A stretch of 64,000 bases of DNA from Bathynomus jamesi (GCA_023014485.1 JAJOZX010001729.1:682001-746000); one strand, 5' to 3'; numbered from the stretch's first letter, positions 22,145 through 32,590 are shown. Notes: a model not told the origin generated them from the letters alone. Program-made: numbers and translations.

Positions 22145-23095
22145 TAGAGGTTTTCAAACTTTTGAAGCCACGGAACCTTTATTTAAAAAAAAAAAAAAAT
22201 TCACGGAACCTTGACCAACAGGTAAAGTTTTAATGATATAAGCCTATAAGACAAATGGTAATAAAACGCAATTTATGCTTAGAAAACCGATACTTCACTC
22301 TTAGCCTAATACTAACACCCTCATAGCCTCTTAAAAAAAACTCTTAGAAAACGTTATCAAAAGTATTTTTATATTTCATTACATTATGTAGTGTGAAAGA
22401 TAATAATCATGTGCGCTGCATATCATACCGAGTCGGTGAATTACAATCATAATCTGGCGCCACACGGAGAACAGTGAGTTAAAAATGATTCATTCACCCA
22501 TTAACGAAAAAAATTTTGCTACAAATATTTTGACAAAAATATCTTCAAGTACCAATGTATTTTGTTATACAGTATATTGATATTATCATAATTTACCACG
22601 GGTAACATAAAAAAATGGAATCATTATTTGTAGCCTACTACTGACGAACTTGCATTTTCGTTAGCAAAGATCTTTATAAATATAAAATATCATATATATT
22701 TGTATAATACGCATTGTGAAAGCTAACACACATTTACACTGCATTTAATAACATTACTGTGATCATAACTTCCGTGAACTGAGAGAACTAAACCTAAAAA
22801 CATAGAAATACTCGCCAAATCAATCAGACTAGTGCTTGTGGTCATCAGCTGTGTTTTGTTTACAAAATGAGCTCCTGTTTCTTACTGTGGCTGCAAGAGA
22901 GCAATACTTATTCTGGATATCTCAGTTTGAATTAAAATTTTCTCTCGCCCTCTCTCTCTGCTTACGCCTTTTAAAACGCAATCACTGAATTCGCAGAATA
23001 TATATCGTAAATTCATCCATGCCAGTTATGATTTTATCTTGCCTCTCTCTCATGAGTCATGACATGCTTCGCGGAACACAGTTTGAAAACCCCTG
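22145..23095. mobile_element. hAT-like MITE, 951 bp
   Basis: The left end TAGAGGTTTTCAAACTTTTG and the reverse complement of the right end CAGGGGTTTTCAAACTGTGT match. GTACAGAG (22,137-22,144) and GTATAGAG (23,096-23,103) form a 7/8 target duplication. GCCACGGAACC near the left and GCGGAAC near the right extend the TIR. There is no transposase inside. Confidence 0.75.
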
Positions 23096-23128
23096 GTATA
23101 GAGACAGAGTACGCGTCAGAAAATTATT

Positions 23129-23167
23129 TCACGGTTAACTCCGAGTCGGAGTTAACCGTGAAATCGG
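23129..23167. repeat. Perfect 39-bp palindrome
   Basis: ATTTCACGGTTAACTCCGA, a central G, then the exact reverse complement. It is probably the hinge of a fold-back element or a short inverted duplication; no function is evident. Confidence 0.95.
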
Positions 23168-23222
23168 GTTATCCGTGATCATAGCCCGCTCCTAAGTTAC
23201 AGAAAACAGAGTAATATATATA

Positions 23223-24112
23223 CAGGGTGTACATAAAGTCAGGATCTATTTTTGTGAAGCACTTGGAAATTATATGGAATTCAATCATAAAATGATAGTG
23301 GTAACATTTATTAAGTAATTAAGAGTAGGATTCGACGTAACGCCCATCAGTATCCCTGCACAGCTCAAATCGTTCCGCAGCATTTCTAAACACATTCTGG
23401 AGCATTTGCGGGGTTGTTTTATCTGCAGCAGTTCGTATACGTGTACGTAAGTTTTCAAAACTCGTAATCTTCGTCTGATAGACGTGCAATTTGATAAAGC
23501 CCCATGCAAAGAAATCTAAAGGGGTTAAATCTGGTGATCTCGCTGGCCAAGGTCTTTGGTTGCTTCCGCGTCCGATCCAGCGATTTGGAAAACGTCCATT
23601 TAGATAATCCTGAACAATTTTGGCATAGTGACAAGGAGCACCATGTTGATAGACGACGTACTAACAATCCTATCCCCGTCGTCTATCAACATGATGGTGC
23701 TCCTTGTCACTATGCCAAAATTGTTCAGGATTATCTAAATGGACGTTTTCCAAATCGCTGGATCGGACGCGGAAGCAACAGACCTTGGACAGCGAGATCA
23801 CCAGATTTAACCCGTTTAGATTTCTTTGCATGGGGCTTTATCAAATCGCACGTCTATCAGACGAAGATTACGAGTCTTAAACTTACATACACGTATACGA
23901 ACTGCTGCAGATAACATAACCCCGCAAATGCTCCAGAATGTGTTTAGAAATGCTGCGGAACGATTTGAGCTGTGCAGGGATACTGATGGGCGTCACGTCG
24001 AATCCTACTCTTAATTATTTAATAAATGTTACCACTTTATCATTTTATGATTGAATTCCATATAATTTCCAAGTGCTTCACAAAAATAGATCCTGACTTT
24101 ATGTACACCCTG
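23223..24112. mobile_element. Inverted-dimer (fold-back) mariner-type element, 890 bp
   Basis: Both ends are CAGGGTGTACATAAAGTCAG / CTGACTTTATGTACACCCTG, flanked by TA. The halves are inverted copies of the same 3' portion of a transposase, meeting at a short asymmetric loop near 23,662-23,679. Each half encodes (minus at left, plus at right) VVYQHDGAPCHYAKIVQDYL, NRWIGRGSNRPWTARSPDL and LDFFAWGFIKSHVYQTK, the DDE core typical of insect IS630/Tc1/mariner elements. The N-terminal half is absent. The arms differ by multiple substitutions and indels (for example TAATTA/TAATTATT and GGGGTT/GGGTT), so this is an old genomic structure and not a sequencing fold-back. Confidence 0.9.
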
Positions 24113-24590
24113 TATATAATGTTGTAAAACTAAATGATTACAATAATAATGACTGGAGAACTACTGTACATTAATATTTCTCCAGTGTACTTTCTAATCT
24201 AAAGTCGTAACTACGGAATAGAGAGAAATAAATGATAAGGTACGAAGAGATTTACTGTAGATTTTTATTTTGGGTTGAGTATTTTTTGTTGTAGGCGGGT
24301 GGGTAATGGGTATTTCCCTTTGAGGTGTAGTCTTGAAATGTTTGCTTCGTTTTGAGTTTACGCGCAAAGTTTGTCCATGTTGAGTCGATAGCGGCGCTCA
24401 GCTCACCCAGCTGTTCATCATTCCGTACAAAAGTTAGTTACGGTTGTTCGATTTTAACGCTTGAACCTGTTCTTTAAGTCTTAACATCATCAGTAATTTT
24501 AATTTCAGATTAAAGCTTATCAAATTTATCAGGCTCAGTGCCAGCAGGGGAAGTAAATGAAGGAAGGTTTGGGGGTTCAGAAGGCTCAGG
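24113..24590. other. No clear gene; possible gag-like peptide remnant on minus strand
   Basis: One minus-strand frame across about 24,490-24,640 reads EKIDSMASHPNVAPEPSEPP and then a proline/serine-rich stretch with an acidic end. It could be part of a retroelement ORF1, but I recognise no domain. The remainder is AT-rich without motifs. Confidence 0.35.
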
Positions 24591-24591
24591 C

Positions 24592-24686
24592 GCAACATTA
24601 GGGTGAGAAGCCATCGAGTCAATCTTTTCATTTAAATTATAATTTAAATGAAAAGATTGACTCGATGGCTTCTCACCCTAATGTTG
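24592..24686. repeat. Perfect palindrome next to a transposon end
   Basis: GCAACATTAGGGTGAGAAGC... folds exactly on ...GCTTCTCACCCTAATGTTGC around ATTTAAATTATAATTTAAAT. The right arm stops exactly where the transposon TIR (CACTGG) begins. Confidence 0.9.
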
Positions 24687-27046
24687 CACTGGCCAACAAA
24701 ATGAAACTTTTTTTTCTCATCACAAACATGATCATACTTTTCTTAATGCATGTTTCGCGCTGATTCCGAATCTGGTTTTATTTTTTTTCTAGCACGTATA
24801 GTTATATAGATACACTGGTTTTGATATTTTTAAGTTTTTGATATTGCTATAAGAAAATTTATGGATGTATAGATCACACTTAGGAATGCTAAACAACAAT
24901 ACATCATATACCTTATTCAATGTACTTATAAATAAAGAATATATACACATTATTTTATTAAAAGCGCTGTGAGTGTGATTTCCTTTTGTAAATTTGGCCT
25001 GGATTGTCACGATACAGCATCCAACAATGGTCCGCCATCATGCTTTCATTCCAATATCCTTGGTAGCGCTTCTCCATCATCTGAATATCTTGATGGAAGC
25101 GCTCTCCTTGCTCGTCACTCACTGCACCAAGGTTTTCAGGAAAGAAATCTAAGTGGGAATGCAGGAAGTGAATTTTTAACGACATTCGACACTCCATTTC
25201 TTTGAAGGCATCAAGGAGGTTCTTGACTCCATCCTTATACGCAGGTGACTTGTTGCTTCCAAGAAAGTTTTCACATATCCATTTGAACGCCAGCCAAGCC
25301 TTCAATTCCAGCGGACTTAGGACTTTTTCAAATTCAGTGTCATTCAAAACCTCCCTTATTTGTGGCCCAACAAAAATTCCTTCCTTCAATTTTGCTGCAG
25401 TAACCTTCGGAAATTTCCTTGAAAGGTATTGGAACCCTTCAGAATTGACTTTACCCATTGCTTTAACAAAATTCTTCATTAAGCCAAGTTTAATGTGAAG
25501 AGGTGGCAGATAGATCTTTTGGGGATCCACTAAAGGGACAGACTGGACATTGCTTATCCCTGGGACATATGTATACCTAAGTGGCCAGTCACTTTTGGTG
25601 TAATGTTCTATAGTGGCGCGACTGTCCCACAGGCAAAGGAAACAAAAAAATTTTGTAAATCCTGACTGCATAAGCATTCCTATAACTTTTAGATCTCCAC
25701 AAACATTCCATTGATGACTGTCGTATTTGATTGCCTTAAGTAGTATATCCATATTGTCATATGTCTCTTTTAGATGGACGGAATGGGCAATGGGGATGGA
25801 TGGCATTATATCCATTATGCAAAAGACTGCTTTCAGGCTTCTCTGCGACGAATCAATAAAGAGGCGCCACTCAGATGCCACATACGTCTGAGATATGGCT
25901 GTAAATAGTCCATTGATGTCATGGCAATAACAGAGAGGACCGTCTACTGAAAAGAATGCTGTTAATTCAAAATTCCGCTTTCGGTAGTAACTAATACGAA
26001 CATTGTTCTAAAGTAAATTGTTCTCCTTTAGTCTTGAGGCGAGAAGCTCTGATTTCTCTTTAGACAGCGATAAGTCTCTAACAAGATCATTCAACTGTCC
26101 TTGGGTTAACTTTTTAGGCTCTAAATGTCTACCTTCAAAAGTGTACTCTGGTTCTGTAGATGGTCCGGAAACGCCAGTTGCACCTTCATCACTTTCCATG
26201 TCATCTATGATAGGCTAGATTCTATCACTTGGGGGAATTGGAATGGGCAATGTTTCATCATGTTTTACTGGTCTACGTGCTGAATCCAAGTTTGGATATA
26301 CAATCTGGTAGTTGTTCTTGGCAGAAAACCCCATTAAGTTCACACTACAAAAATAACAGTCTTCATGATGATCTCTCGGCTCCCTCCATATCATGGGTAT
26401 GGCAAATGGCATTGAAGCTTTCTTTTTGTTAAGCCAATCACGTAATCCATTTGAACAGCCAGAACAGATTTGTTGTGGCGCCCATGGTTTATCTTGGTCA
26501 TCTAGATGGCAACCAAAGTATAGCTTGTATATTTTCTTAATGTCGGTTGTAATACTTCGTCGCTGTGTTTTAGTTGTCAACTGGCCGCATACGAAACAGA
26601 ACTTGTCGGGGTCATTCTTACATTGTCGAGGCATGTTGACTGACCTGAGCAAACTATAAATTCAAAAAAAATGTACACGAACTTGACACAACAAGTTCTT
26701 GGACTGGACTGATCTTTTGAGACACAAAGCACGGCGTTGTTGCCTGAATCACAATGCTGCTAGACGTAAAAGCTCACACCTGAAATACGTAAGATGTATA
26801 ATTAAGATAATTTAAATAAATAAGATGAATAAACTAAAAAAACACAATAAAATAAACACAATCAAATGTTGAAATATTAGTATTTTGCCTATTTAAAATG
26901 GTTAAATCTGTGTAGTTATATATATGCCTTCATCTTGAAAACTATACGTGCTAGAAAAAATTTGAATGCAGTTTTGGAATCAGCGTGAAAAATGCTATCC
27001 AGCCACCACAAATTTTACTCTGATGAAAAATCTTTGTTGACCAGTG
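24687..27046 (-). mobile_element. TIR DNA transposon of unnamed family, 2.36 kb
   Basis: The terminal inverted repeats are CACTGGCCAACAAA (left) and CACTGGTCAACAAA (reverse complement of the right end, 27,033-27,046). Inner parts match in CGCTGATTCC (24,758-24,767; inverse 26,976-26,985) and CTAGCACGTATAGTT (24,789-24,803; inverse 26,940-26,954). A single minus-strand reading frame fills the interior. I could not find a clear target duplication. The protein is of a type I have seen repeatedly in animal genomes as multi-copy 'uncharacterized' proteins, but I know no superfamily name for it. Confidence 0.8.
24958..26634 (-). pseudogene. Probable DDE transposase with N-terminal zinc fingers, two in-frame TAGs
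   Basis: From ATG 26,634 the frame runs 558 codons to the stop at 24,958 with only two interruptions, both in-frame TAG (at about 26,215 and 26,005). The N terminus has CxxC pairs (FCFVCGQL, QICSGC, CYFCSVN), likely a zinc-binding DNA-recognition domain. A leucine/lysine-rich helix (LTQGQLNDLVRDLSLSKEKS) follows. The C-terminal half looks like an RNase H fold: Asp in RLFIDSSQRSLKAVF (about residue 261), Asp in NVCGDLKVIGML (about 314), a CFLC pair (about 331-334), then Glu in SDEQGERFHQD (about 511). I infer that these are the D, D and E of a transposase. No frameshifts are seen. The function of intact relatives is unproven. Confidence 0.7.
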
Positions 27047-28015
27047 AATTATTAACCTTCGGAGAATTTTGATTAAGTTTGAATTTTTATCGTGTAAATA
27101 AATTTCAAATTAAAACTTTCTGGTATGAACATAAGAGCTTGCTATTATTATAACCCCCAACCTCGTACCTGGCATCAACAACAGGTTTATTTCTTACGAG
27201 CGAATAATCAGTTTGATTTAAATTGAATTTAAATGTGGCAAATAACTCTAAATAAGAAGTTAGAGCAAGTTTTTAATTTTTTTCCTTCCCCCAACAAGAT
27301 TGTTTTTTACCAAAGTATTGTATTGCGGGTTTTAAGGCTATTAATTTATTGGTAAACGATTTATAGTCAGAAGGGGAAAGAGTGCCATTAGCCCCAGGAA
27401 AGGCGAGAGGGGGACTTTTTAAATATAAGGTAGGAATTTGAGTCCGTTCCTCGCGGGTAAATTCTTTAATGTGATATTGTAAAGTAGGAAAGGTTTGAAA
27501 TTTTTTTAGTATCTATAATGGCCATAGGGCATTTCAGGAACACGTTTCGGTAATGATTCTACATTATCAGGAAAAAAATTCAAAGTTTTCAGTTTGTTGA
27601 TGGGGATAAACATAAGCTACAGTGTGAAGTTGTTCCAGGGATGTTGACAAAGACCTTCGGGCATTCTTCCCAGTACCGGTACTCGGTTTCGGTAGTTATA
27701 CGGTAAAACGAACGATCACCTTGTTTTTCAATATTAAAAAAAATATTCAACCTTAAGCTATCACACTTGTATAGGGATGCTATGTGGCTCACTCAAATAA
27801 ATCATTTTCGATACTAGTGAAGCATCGAAAAAAAATGTTCAACTTTTTATCTTGTTTCCACTTTAGCTGTAAGTACAAGCGTCTTAGGCCTTGATTAATA
27901 TATATCTTATTTTAAATATGTTTTCATATACTCTAAAATACACTTATAATGTTTTATTTTATTGCCATTTAAGCCCGGACACTATGTATGTATGTATGTA
28001 TGTATGTGCGTGCGT
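27047..28015. other. No gene recognised
   Basis: About 970 bp of AT-rich DNA. It ends in a (TATG)n tract near 27,985-28,008. No family motif or element end is recognised. Confidence 0.55.
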
Positions 28016-28412
28016 CCCCAGTAATCCGACCCCATAGTATTCCGCCGCTGCCTTATTCCGACTGCAGTGGTGGTGATTGATGGCGCGTTTATCTCTCATA
28101 AAAAAAAATTAATGTATATACGTACGGTACTGTAATTAAGCACTGCCAACATGCCAATCCCTTGATCGTTGCAAGACTGACTGACTACGGATATCTGGTC
28201 ATTTACATGTAATATACTTATTTTGTATATATTTTTATTATAATAGTAACGGGAATATTATTTTAATCAAAATATCTAACTTTATACAAAGCGTTGAAAA
28301 CATTTTCGTAATAAAATGAACTCGTGATAGCTCAGGGGAGAGCTCCCATTATTCCGATCTTTCGGCATTCCAATCCTCCGACCATCGCATTAAGTCGTAT
28401 TAGCGAGGATGT
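28016..28412. mobile_element. Possible pogo/Tigger-like MITE remnant
   Basis: The left edge reads CCCCAGTAATCCGACCCC and the right edge AAGTCGTATTAGCGAGG. CAGT...TCCG and CG(T/A)ATTA-CGAGG are in the style of pogo/Tigger termini. Several ATTCCG/CCGAC repeats lie inside. The TIRs are not clearly complementary and I see no transposase, so this is weak. Confidence 0.3.
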
Positions 28413-29468
28413 ATATATATAATATAGTTTTCCAACATTCTTTGACCCCCCCCCCCCCCCCCACCTGTAGCATACCACCTCATTTCACGTGATTTATTAT
28501 AATGATGTTTCAGACCAACAAAGACCCTAGGATCCACTCATGGCTGGTCTATCTAACTGTGTTCGTAATTGTGTATGTCCTCCGTGGTGGCGGAGGGGAC
28601 CTACAATTTTACGTGGGTTCCGAACCACAAGAACAAAAGAAATTTATGTAACAACTGCTTGTACATTCGCAACGACCAATTTTTGCAAAACTAAATAATT
28701 ATCAATTAAAAACTAATTAATTATCGATTTAAAACTAAAGATAAAATCTCTGGATCCAGAGGATCAAGTCATAATAGACGACTATCAACAAATATGTTAC
28801 ACTCTATATCTATTTATAACGGACATGCAAATATATCAGATCCAAAGAATCCAGTCAATTTCATTACGGTATCCATCAATACTAGTACCTTGCCAACGAA
28901 AAATAAGTCACGGTCCATATCGATTGCGGATAGTTGCTTTGTGCTCTTTCAACAATGTTCTTATTCTTTAATAGGAGTAGGATTTGCTCTGTTTAGTAAT
29001 TTTCACTTTAAATATACATGTTTTCATATACTCTACACATTTTTTTAGAAACGTATCACTTCGTGTCTGGCCTTGATGCTGAATTTTCTTGTATTTGTAG
29101 TTTGAGTCCTATCCTCAAACTTGGTGTTTATTTTACCAATATTTATCGGTTAGAAATGTAGAGTTCTAGGACCGAGCTTTTTGAATCAACTGTACACATC
29201 TTAGTTACGTCATCAGTTGGCCTACGCAGTAATTATATTTTAAGTGTCAACATTATTTTATGTTCGAGGCGTACGAAAAGCGTCTACATTAAATTTTTGT
29301 AGTTACTACAAATTAATTGGAAAGATTTTTCGTTATCCACTTAAATCACGGCAGAATAATCGCTCTGTAGTGATTGAGGGTACATAAAGAGTAATAAGTT
29401 TTATGCCTTAAGGAGTGCCAATGCCACCCTCAAAACTATTGCTAAAATTGTTTTTCGTAACCCTCCAA
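28413..29468. other. No gene recognised; poly-C tract
   Basis: This contains a 16-base C run near 28,447-28,462 and AT-rich DNA. One 84-codon open frame (28,794-29,048) has no recognisable motif and atypical composition for a protein. Confidence 0.5.
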
Positions 29469-29810
29469 AGACTAGCGTTACCATATGGTAACAGAAAATT
29501 TACTACTAAAAAATTATAAAATATATGAAACCGGGTTTTAAACCAAATTTGGTACATTACTCGTTGGGACAAGATTATAGTTACTCATTTTAGTTTTTCT
29601 CTCTCCTCCCACAAATGCATCGAAAATGGACTATATCAACGAAAGTAAGTGCTTCATATTTTTTATGTAAATTAAAAATTTTCGTTTCGCCATTTTAACT
29701 TAATTTGATACGAGTGTTTTACTGTAATTAAAAAAAATTGACAAAATAAATTATAATATAGGATTTATGTAAAGTAAATGGTCAGTGTTACCAAATGGTA
29801 ACGCTAGTCT
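29469..29810. mobile_element. MITE with palindromic 24-bp TIRs, 342 bp
   Basis: The left end AGACTAGCGTTACCATATGG and the inverse of the right end AGACTAGCGTTACCATTTGG match, each containing an internal GTTACCA-TGGTAAC palindrome. The interior is AT-rich without coding capacity. No unambiguous target duplication is seen, so the superfamily is unknown. Confidence 0.7.
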
Positions 29811-29874
29811 TCATGTAGTCAGTTTATTAATTGTAACTATAATTTCTTTTATTCAATGCCCATATTGAAAAAAT

Positions 29875-29919
<45 letters not shown>

Positions 29920-29924
29920 GAAAC

Positions 29925-30292
29925 GACGTAAGTATAGAGGAGCGTTCTGCACACGAGGAAGAGAAATAACGAACGCTCCTCTATACTTACGTCGTTTCTA
30001 TAAATTAATATACTGCGTGGTCATTGCAGTTAAATGTACATATTCACGATTTGCGAGGGTGCCCTCTTAGGGCATTGGTTTCTGCCCTATGTAGGAGAAT
30101 TACGACTTCTGACTGATCGAGGCCTGTGGTGTAGTGGATAGTATATCTGACCGGCAATTGGAAGATCCTGGGTTCGATTCTCGGGCGGGTACCTCATTTT
30201 TCATTTGTTCGTTATTTCTCTTCCTCGTGTGCAGAACGCTCCTCTATACTTACGTCGTTTCTATACATTAATATACTGCGTGGTCATTGCAG
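29925..30292 (+). mobile_element. tRNA-derived SINE with a partly inverted duplicate
   Basis: At 30,123-30,190 the tRNA-like head has an A box (TGGTGTAGTGG) and a B box (GGTTCGATTC). It is followed by a body (CCTCATTTTTCATTTGTTCG, then GCAGAACGCTCCTCTATACTT). The body's last part is present inverted and direct at 29,925-30,050: GAAACGACGTAAGTATAGAGG then its complement, and TGCGTGGTCATTGCAGTTA in both. The acceptor stem does not pair, so it is not a functional tRNA. A related copy lies at 49.99 kb. Confidence 0.8.
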
Positions 30293-30326
30293 TTATATAT
30301 ATCTATATCTATCTATATCTATCTAT

Positions 30327-30893
30327 CGGGTGTCCGAGAATTATCTGTACAATTTTTGGCTGTTATTAAAAGTCAACCATGAAGTGTAGAAATTCCAGTG
30401 TTGTCCCATTTTACAGAGAAACTCATTAAGTTTTTTCTGATAACAAGTTTTGACAAGTTTTTCTTTTTTGTACGCGGGTGACACATTAATGATTTAAAAG
30501 CAAGAATCACAGCTGCTATTGAGCGAATTGATGTGGATATGCTGCAGCGTACATGGCAACATTTGGATTATCGATTGGATGTTTTGCGAATCACTGATGG
30601 TGCACATATCGAATGTTTGTAACAACGTTACTTTAATAAAAGAAACTTTTGAAAATACAGATTCTAAATCTTGTTTAAGAATTTTACGTGTGTTATCAAG
30701 AATTTTATTAAAAGATGAAATTGTACAGATAATTTTCGGACACACTGGAATTTCTAAAAAACTTGTCAAAACTTGGTATCAGAAAAAACTTAATGAGATT
30801 CTCTATAAAATGGGACAACACTGGAATTTCTACACTTCATGGTTGACTTTTAATAACAGCCAAAACTTGTACAGATAATTCTCGGACATCCTG
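30327..30893 (+). mobile_element. Fold-back mariner-type element with transposase C terminus
   Basis: The arms CGGGTGTCCGAGAATTATCTG and CAGATAATTCTCGGACATCCTG pair over about 130 bp each side. Between them, 30,491-30,622 encodes a transposase C terminus (TAAIERIDVDMLQRTWQHLD, then YRLDVLRITDGAHIECL-stop) typical of insect IS630/Tc1/mariner proteins. It is followed by a third copy of the terminus (TGTACAGATAATTTTCGGAC) near 30,723. The structure is therefore a 3' end joined to an inverted second 3' end. Confidence 0.85.
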
Positions 30894-30932
30894 TATATAT
30901 ATATATATATATATAAATTTTATTTGCATTCT

Positions 30933-31848
30933 AGGTCCGTGCAGTTTCAAGAAATTGCATTTATTGAACAAGATGAAACCAATGTGCAGGAAATTCATAT
31001 TGAGCCTCCTGAAGCAGCAGTTGTCCATTCAGATGAGGACTTCGCTGAAGATGGTGGTGGTCTAATTGAGTCTTAGTGGTAGGCAACTTAGAACTGGAGC
31101 AGTTGCTATCCTTGAAAATGATGAACGAATGGGAACTGATGACTGTGAGGAAGACAGTTCACTTTCAACCAGTAAATCAACTCGTAAAAGGTCAGTGAGA
31201 AAATGGATAAAAAATGCTCTTCAGAATGATTGTCGCCCCCTTCCCATCTCCTGATTTTTCTTGCTTTCGAGGGAAGTCTCCTGTTAACATGTTTCAAACC
31301 TATTTTGATGTGCAATTTCTAATTTAAGAAACAACACGTTATACCTTATTTTTGAACTGCTGTGACCCGAAAGTAACTAAAGAAGAAATGAAGGTTTTTC
31401 TTGCCATTCTTATTCTCAGTGGCTATAACTAACTTCTTGGCAAAAACTATTACTGGGAAAATGGAAATGTCCGAAATGAATTAGTTTACAATTCTGGACG
31501 AGATCGTTTCAAACAAATTGAGATTTATTTATTGTGCTTCGGTCCACAATGCTTGGATTTTGTGAAGAAATGCAGGAAACGATGGAACGCATTTGAATTC
31601 CGATGCCACATTGTACAAACTCACTCACTGCGATATAAAAATCCACCAAGAGCTTTACGAAGGCCAGCAATGTCTAAGAATTCACAAGTGTTAGATAATA
31701 TCAGATTTGATAGGCAAGATCATTTTGTGATTCCAAACGGCAGAAAAGAAGACGTTGTGCTGGCATGAGCTGCTCTTCATTAGTACGTATGGAGTGTGCT
31801 AAATGCAATGTTGGCCTTTGTATTGAATGCTTTGTCGATTTTCATTCA
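30933..31848 (+). pseudogene. piggyBac transposase remnant
   Basis: An acidic N terminus (HSDEDFAEDGGG) and a KSTRKRSVRKW basic patch are followed by the piggyBac catalytic-domain start (ETTRYTLFLNCCDPKVTKEE, MKVFLAILILSGY, GKNYYWENG). After an internal deletion it resumes at YKNPPRALRRPAMS...IRFDRQDHFVIP. It ends in a cysteine-rich zinc-binding tail (RMECAKCNVGLCIECFVDFH, stop at 31,846-31,848), a hallmark of piggyBac transposases. Several stops and frame changes, and loss of the catalytic-Asp region, make it dead. The Polinton inserted 15 bp past its stop. Confidence 0.8.
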
Positions 31849-31862
31849 CGGTAATCAATGTT

Positions 31863-32083
31863 AGTAGTATAGCCGCAAAAGGGGAGTGCAGGAATGTTGC
31901 AGGTTATTATATAATGTTGCAAAGGGGGGGGGTGGGGGGAAAACTTGGAGGCGGCGTTATCCCCCAAGAGAAAGGAGGAGGAGAGAAAGGAGGAGAGGTG
32001 TTCACCTGGCAGGAGCCAAGTGCACATTAAGACTTCCAGCCGGGCTGGCGTTGTTTTATAGGCTCCTAATCAGCCAGTTGGCG
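31863..32083 (+). repeat. Polinton left terminal inverted repeat
   Basis: About 220 bp matching the right TIR in inverse orientation. Shared parts are the AGTAGTATAGCCGC terminus, GCAGGAATGTTGCAGGTTAT, a G-rich run, GGAGGCGGCGTTATCC, GGTGTTCACCTGGCAGGAGC, AAGACTTCCAGCCGGGCTGG and TAATCAGCCAGTTGGC. Differences are few outside the G-rich tract. Confidence 0.95.
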
Positions 32084-32590
32084 TAAATGGCTTGAGTTGC
32101 CAGATACCGCGATACCATTGTATACATTATTATAGACTCCTAATCAGCCAGTTGGCTGGTTGTCAGATACCTCTTTTTAGCAGTATTATTGCATACATTA
32201 TTATTATATACGCCTAATCAGCCAGTTGGCTGAGTTGCCAGATAGCGCCATGTATTCCATTGTATACACTATTATAGACTCCTAATCAGCCAGTTGGCTG
32301 GTTGTCAGATACCTCTTTTTAGCAGTATTATTGCATACATTATTATTATAGACTCCTAATCAGCCAGTTGGCTGGTTGTCAGATACCTCTTTTTAGCAGT
32401 ATTATTGCATACATTATTATTATATACGCCTAATCAGCCAGTTGGCTGAGTTGCCAGATAGCTCCATGTATTCCGAAGACAGAGTTGCCAGATACCATTG
32501 TATACACTATTATAGACTCCTAATCAGCCAGTTGGCTTAGAAGGCTTAAATATTGCCAGATACCTGTTGTATACAGAATACCGGTAGTAG
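32067..32590 (+). repeat. Polinton subterminal tandem repeats, about 74 bp, 7 copies
   Basis: TAATCAGCCAGTTGGC recurs at 32,067, 32,141, 32,215, 32,283, 32,357, 32,431 and 32,521, a spacing of 74, 74, 68, 74, 74 and 90 bp. Each unit carries TTGCCAGATA or TTGTCAGATA and a TGTATAC/GCATACATTATTA segment. Units alternate between two subtypes. A related unit lies inverted at 48,450-48,500 and at the right TIR. Confidence 0.9.

Noticed and set aside
28794..29048. 84-codon plus-strand gene
   Set aside because: No motif, no context, AT-rich composition; chance frame.
30123..30190. Functional tRNA gene
   Set aside because: A and B boxes are present, but acceptor arms do not pair and a SINE body follows; a second copy at 49.99 kb has the same body.
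32067..32590. CRISPR-like array
   Set aside because: The repeats are 74-bp tandem units without unique spacers, inside a eukaryotic element.
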